DNA from: Kiritimatiellales bacterium
Lineage (GTDB): Bacteria > Verrucomicrobiota > Kiritimatiellia > Kiritimatiellales > Pontiellaceae
Reading direction: 5' to 3'
Length of the DNA: 12,748 nucleotides
NCBI GenBank assembly: GCA_021734595.1
Contig: JAIPIO010000097.1
Span: forward strand, 1 to 12,748
Positions 10,839-12,748 of this stretch are shown here, in pieces. A program made the position numbers and the translations under genes. How positions within the stretch are numbered: the first letter of the stretch is position 1; each line of letters begins with the position of its first letter. Below the pieces are notes generated by a model. The model was given only the letters and a program-made list of their open reading frames with translations. It ran no database searches and had not been told where the DNA came from.

Positions 10839-10869
10839 GGGGGCGGCCGCAAGGCCGTCCCCTTTTTTT
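10839..10869 (+). terminator. Strong rho-independent terminator after the rhodanese gene
   Basis: A 10-bp GC-rich stem (GGGGGCGGCC with GGCCGTCCCC, one G-T pair) is capped by a GCAA tetraloop and followed by seven Ts. It lies 19 bp past the stop, between convergent genes. On the minus strand there is no T tract after the stem, so it mainly serves the plus strand. Confidence 0.92.
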
Positions 10870-10902
10870 AAAGCAAGGCACGATGACCGGTTCGGCGCGG
10901 AA

Positions 10903-11868
10903 TCAGACTAGTTCCATGACTGATTGCAATACCTCTCCGGGGGTAATTGAAGACAATGCATCGGCGGCGGCGGCTGACTGGCGGGAGATCTCCCTCGAAC
11001 GCAATGAACTGTTCTGCAATACCCTGTAGCGCAAAGCAAGCGGACCGGTTTTTTCCGGGTCAGTGATCCCGTAGATACCGACAACCGGGGTTCCGACGGC
11101 GGCGGCGAGGTGCATACCCCCGCTGTCGTTGGCCACAGCTGCTCTGCTTTTGCTCAACAATGCCGCCCATTCCTTCAGCGACGTTTTGCCGGCAAGACTA
11201 ACCGCACGGTCGCCCAGTTTCCCGGCCAGTTCTTCACAGGCGGACGCATCGGCCACGCCTCCGGCCAGGACTATATTAAAATTCATCTCGGTTATCAGCC
11301 GCGTTCCCAGTTCTTCAAAGTACTTTACCGGCCACATTTTCGATACCCCGCGCGCGGCGCCGGGCATGAGCGTGATGAAATTTCCAATGCCTGGAAGTTT
11401 GGTTTCCACTGCTTGGAAAGCTTCTTCCGGGATGGCAAGCTCGGGTAGTGCAAAGTCGTTGCGGTCGGCTTCCGGTGCCAGAACCGGAAAATATTCGTTG
11501 GATTGATGGCCCCCCACGGCAGGAAGCGCCCGGGTCAGCAACGCACGGCGCCATTTTCCACGCAGCCCGATCCGTGGCCGGATTCCCGCAACCAACGGCA
11601 TAAAGGCGGAACGGAAGGAGTTCGGCAGGATATATGCCTTGCCGTAATGGCCTGCCCGCAGTTTTCCAATGGTTGGAAGCATCTTTTCCAGGCATTGGAT
11701 ATCGTCCGGCACCGGATGCATTTCCCAGAGCGGCTTGAGATAGGCGGGAACCAACAACGTTATGTGCGCATCCGGATTCGCGGCGCGGCAGGCCTGGACC
11801 GCGGGCATGCTCATGATGGCGTCACCAATCCATTTCAATCCGGCAATGAGGATACGTTGCTGTTTCAT
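10903..11868 (-). CDS. Glycosyltransferase family 9, heptosyltransferase-like
   Basis: A 321-residue GT-B enzyme of family GT9, most like ADP-heptose:LPS heptosyltransferases (WaaF type) that build the inner core of lipopolysaccharide at the inner face of the cytoplasmic membrane. The N-terminal half opens ILIAGLKWIGDAIMSMPAV (6-24), the usual acceptor-side start. The C-terminal nucleotide-sugar half shows LMPGAARGVSKMWPVKYF (167-184) and NDSGGMHLAAAVGTPVVG (247-264), the donor-binding signature, then TDPEKTGP. The ATG overlaps the lpxK stop as ATGA, so the two are translationally coupled. The sugar donor is not proven; another GT9 donor is possible. Three exact palindromes and one near-copy lie inside, in two pairs with identical 22-bp spacing. 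Confidence 0.9.
   Translation of the reverse strand: MKQQRILIAGLKWIGDAIMSMPAVQACRAANPDAHITLLVPAYLKPLWEMHPVPDDIQCLEKMLPTIGKLRAGHYGKAYILPNSFRSAFMPLVAGIRPRIGLRGKWRRALLTRALPAVGGHQSNEYFPVLAPEADRNDFALPELAIPEEAFQAVETKLPGIGNFITLMPGAARGVSKMWPVKYFEELGTRLITEMNFNIVLAGGVADASACEELAGKLGDRAVSLAGKTSLKEWAALLSKSRAAVANDSGGMHLAAAVGTPVVGIYGITDPEKTGPLALRYRVLQNSSLRSREISRQSAAAADALSSITPGEVLQSVMELV
11382..11396. repeat. TTCCA-N5-TGGAA palindrome, inside the GT9 gene
   Basis: TTCCAATGCCTGGAA with perfect arms. The coding strand reads LPGIGN. It is paired with the copy starting 22 bp further on. Confidence 0.85.
11404..11418. repeat. TTCCA-N5-TGGAA palindrome, inside the GT9 gene
   Basis: TTCCACTGCTTGGAA with perfect 5-bp arms and the only exact copy with C rather than A after the left arm. 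The coding strand reads FQAVE. Confidence 0.8.
11664..11678. repeat. TTCCA-N5-TGGAA palindrome, inside the GT9 gene
   Basis: TTCCAATGGTTGGAA, identical to the intergenic copy at 3636 and the reverse complement of those at 1962 and 3541. The coding strand reads LPTIGK. Confidence 0.88.
11686..11700. repeat. Near-copy of the palindrome, inside the GT9 gene
   Basis: TTCCAGGCATTGGAT has one mismatch in the right arm and starts exactly 22 bp after the copy at 11664. The coding strand reads IQCLE. Confidence 0.5.
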
Positions 11869-12748
11869 ACGGCGGCGGTGTTCTTGAAGCAGATGCGGGC
11901 AATCCAGTTATTGAACTCATCCTCGCCGCTGAGCATTTCAATCTCTACCCGCATGAATAGAATCGGAATATCGCGGCGCTCTATAAACGGGAACCGCACG
12001 GCATCCTTCTCTGTGGTAAGAATGGCTTCGGCGCCCCGCGCAATGCTCCGGTTGATGGTGTTGATGATTTCCTGCTGGGTGTAGCGGTGATGGTCGCTGA
12101 ACCGGCGTTTATACACCAGCTCCGCACCGAAACCGGTCAGTGCGCCCTCAAAACTTTCGGGAACAGCGATCCCCGATATGGCGGCTACCTTCATGCCTTC
12201 GAGGGCATCGAGGTCATACGTCATATCGCCATAGACATCTTTCAGATATTTGGCGGCGTGGCGGCATTCGGATATTTCCGCATGTGGATTCATCCGGCGC
12301 AGCTGCTCCTTGAGTTCGGGGGCGCCATCGCCGGTGGATTTGGAGATAAAGATGAATCCCGCACGTTTGATGTTCCGCATGGGTTCGCGCAGCAGGCCGC
12401 GCGGCAGGACGTGGCCGCCGCCAAACGGGTTGGTTCGGTCGACCAGCGCAATGTCCAGACGGTGACTCAGCTTCAGGTACTGGAAACCATCATCGAGAAT
12501 CAGCGTGTCGCAGCCCAGTTCGCGAATCGCATATTTACCGGCTTTGACACGGTCCTTATCCACCACCACGGCCACATCCGGCAGATTGGAGGCCAGCATG
12601 TACGGTTCATCGCCGGCCATATCGGAATTGAGCAACAGACGCTTGCCGTGGGAAACCAGGGGAGGCGGGTCTCCCCCAATTTTACCGGAAACGACCCGCC
12701 GCTGGACCCGCCGCCACAGTGGCAGACGCTTGCTCTTGTAGCCCCGGC
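11865..12748 (-). CDS. lpxK: Tetraacyldisaccharide 4'-kinase LpxK (N-terminus cut by window edge)
   Basis: The kinase adds the 4'-phosphate to the lipid A precursor at the inner membrane. The frame is open from the right edge to a TGA at 11865, giving 293 visible residues; the start and the P-loop lie outside. Visible family motifs in order are RGYKSK near the edge, GDEPYMLA, LILDDGFQYLKL followed by DIALVD, GGGHVLPRGLLREP, AISGIAVPESF, FSDHHRYT and TTEKDAVRF. These cover most of the enzyme, and no visible motif is missing. An internal TTG at 12635 can look like a start, but conserved sequence continues upstream of it, so it is not the true one. The stop overlaps the GT9 start by ATGA. The pair indicates lipid A-core synthesis and hence a Gram-negative envelope. 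Confidence 0.94.
   Translation of the reverse strand, partial: RGYKSKRLPLWRRVQRRVVSGKIGGDPPPLVSHGKRLLLNSDMAGDEPYMLASNLPDVAVVVDKDRVKAGKYAIRELGCDTLILDDGFQYLKLSHRLDIALVDRTNPFGGGHVLPRGLLREPMRNIKRAGFIFISKSTGDGAPELKEQLRRMNPHAEISECRHAAKYLKDVYGDMTYDLDALEGMKVAAISGIAVPESFEGALTGFGAELVYKRRFSDHHRYTQQEIINTINRSIARGAEAILTTEKDAVRFPFIERRDIPILFMRVEIEMLSGEDEFNNWIARICFKNTAAV

Noticed and set aside
10832..10843. CCCCCTAGGGGG as a separate palindromic site
   Set aside because: It overlaps the foot of the rhodanese terminator stem, and the terminator explains the G run.

Overview
The window looks like a stretch of chromosome from a Gram-negative bacterium with moderately high GC. It carries lipopolysaccharide genes (lpxK and a heptosyltransferase-like glycosyltransferase), a membrane-anchored multiheme cytochrome c and an exported rhodanese-like protein. 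The gene mix and the repeat content would suit an anaerobic member of the PVC group, for example Kiritimatiellota. That placement is inference; no rRNA or other marker gene is present.

Layout, left to right. (1) 1-773, minus: a multiheme cytochrome c, cut by the left edge. (2) 901-3395, minus: a compact RNA and translation operon, read DEAD-box RNA helicase, then cvfB-like S1/winged-helix protein, then yciH (SUI1/eIF1-like). (3) 3396-3816: a 421-bp divergent intergenic region with a good promoter for the helicase operon and a regularly spaced array of a 15-bp palindrome. (4) 3817-10265, plus: carA, an ORF6N-domain gene, guaA and carB, closely packed and ending at a rho-independent terminator. 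This run supplies carbamoyl phosphate (pyrimidine and arginine synthesis) and GMP, so two glutamine-amidotransferase systems are interleaved, with a phage-type ORF6N gene between them. (5) 10406-10819, plus: a small exported rhodanese-like protein with its own strong terminator. (6) 10903-12748, minus: lpxK (cut by the right edge) overlapping a GT9 glycosyltransferase by ATGA, a lipid A/LPS core unit.

The most striking signal is not a gene. A palindrome TTCCA-N5-TGGAA (usually TTCCAA-NSN-YTGGAA) occurs 11 times with perfect arms, plus several near matches. About 0.01 would be expected by chance in this length. Copies lie in the helicase/carA intergenic region and inside cvfB, guaA, carB and the GT9 gene, in all three reading phases, and bring in codons that are locally unusual. 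Spacing is suggestive: 31-32 bp steps in the intergenic array and two separate 22-bp pairs in the GT9 gene, both close to whole helical turns. I read it as a dispersed DNA-level signal of unknown function. A second notable element is a 27-nt inverted repeat with perfect 13-bp arms inside the ORF6N gene.
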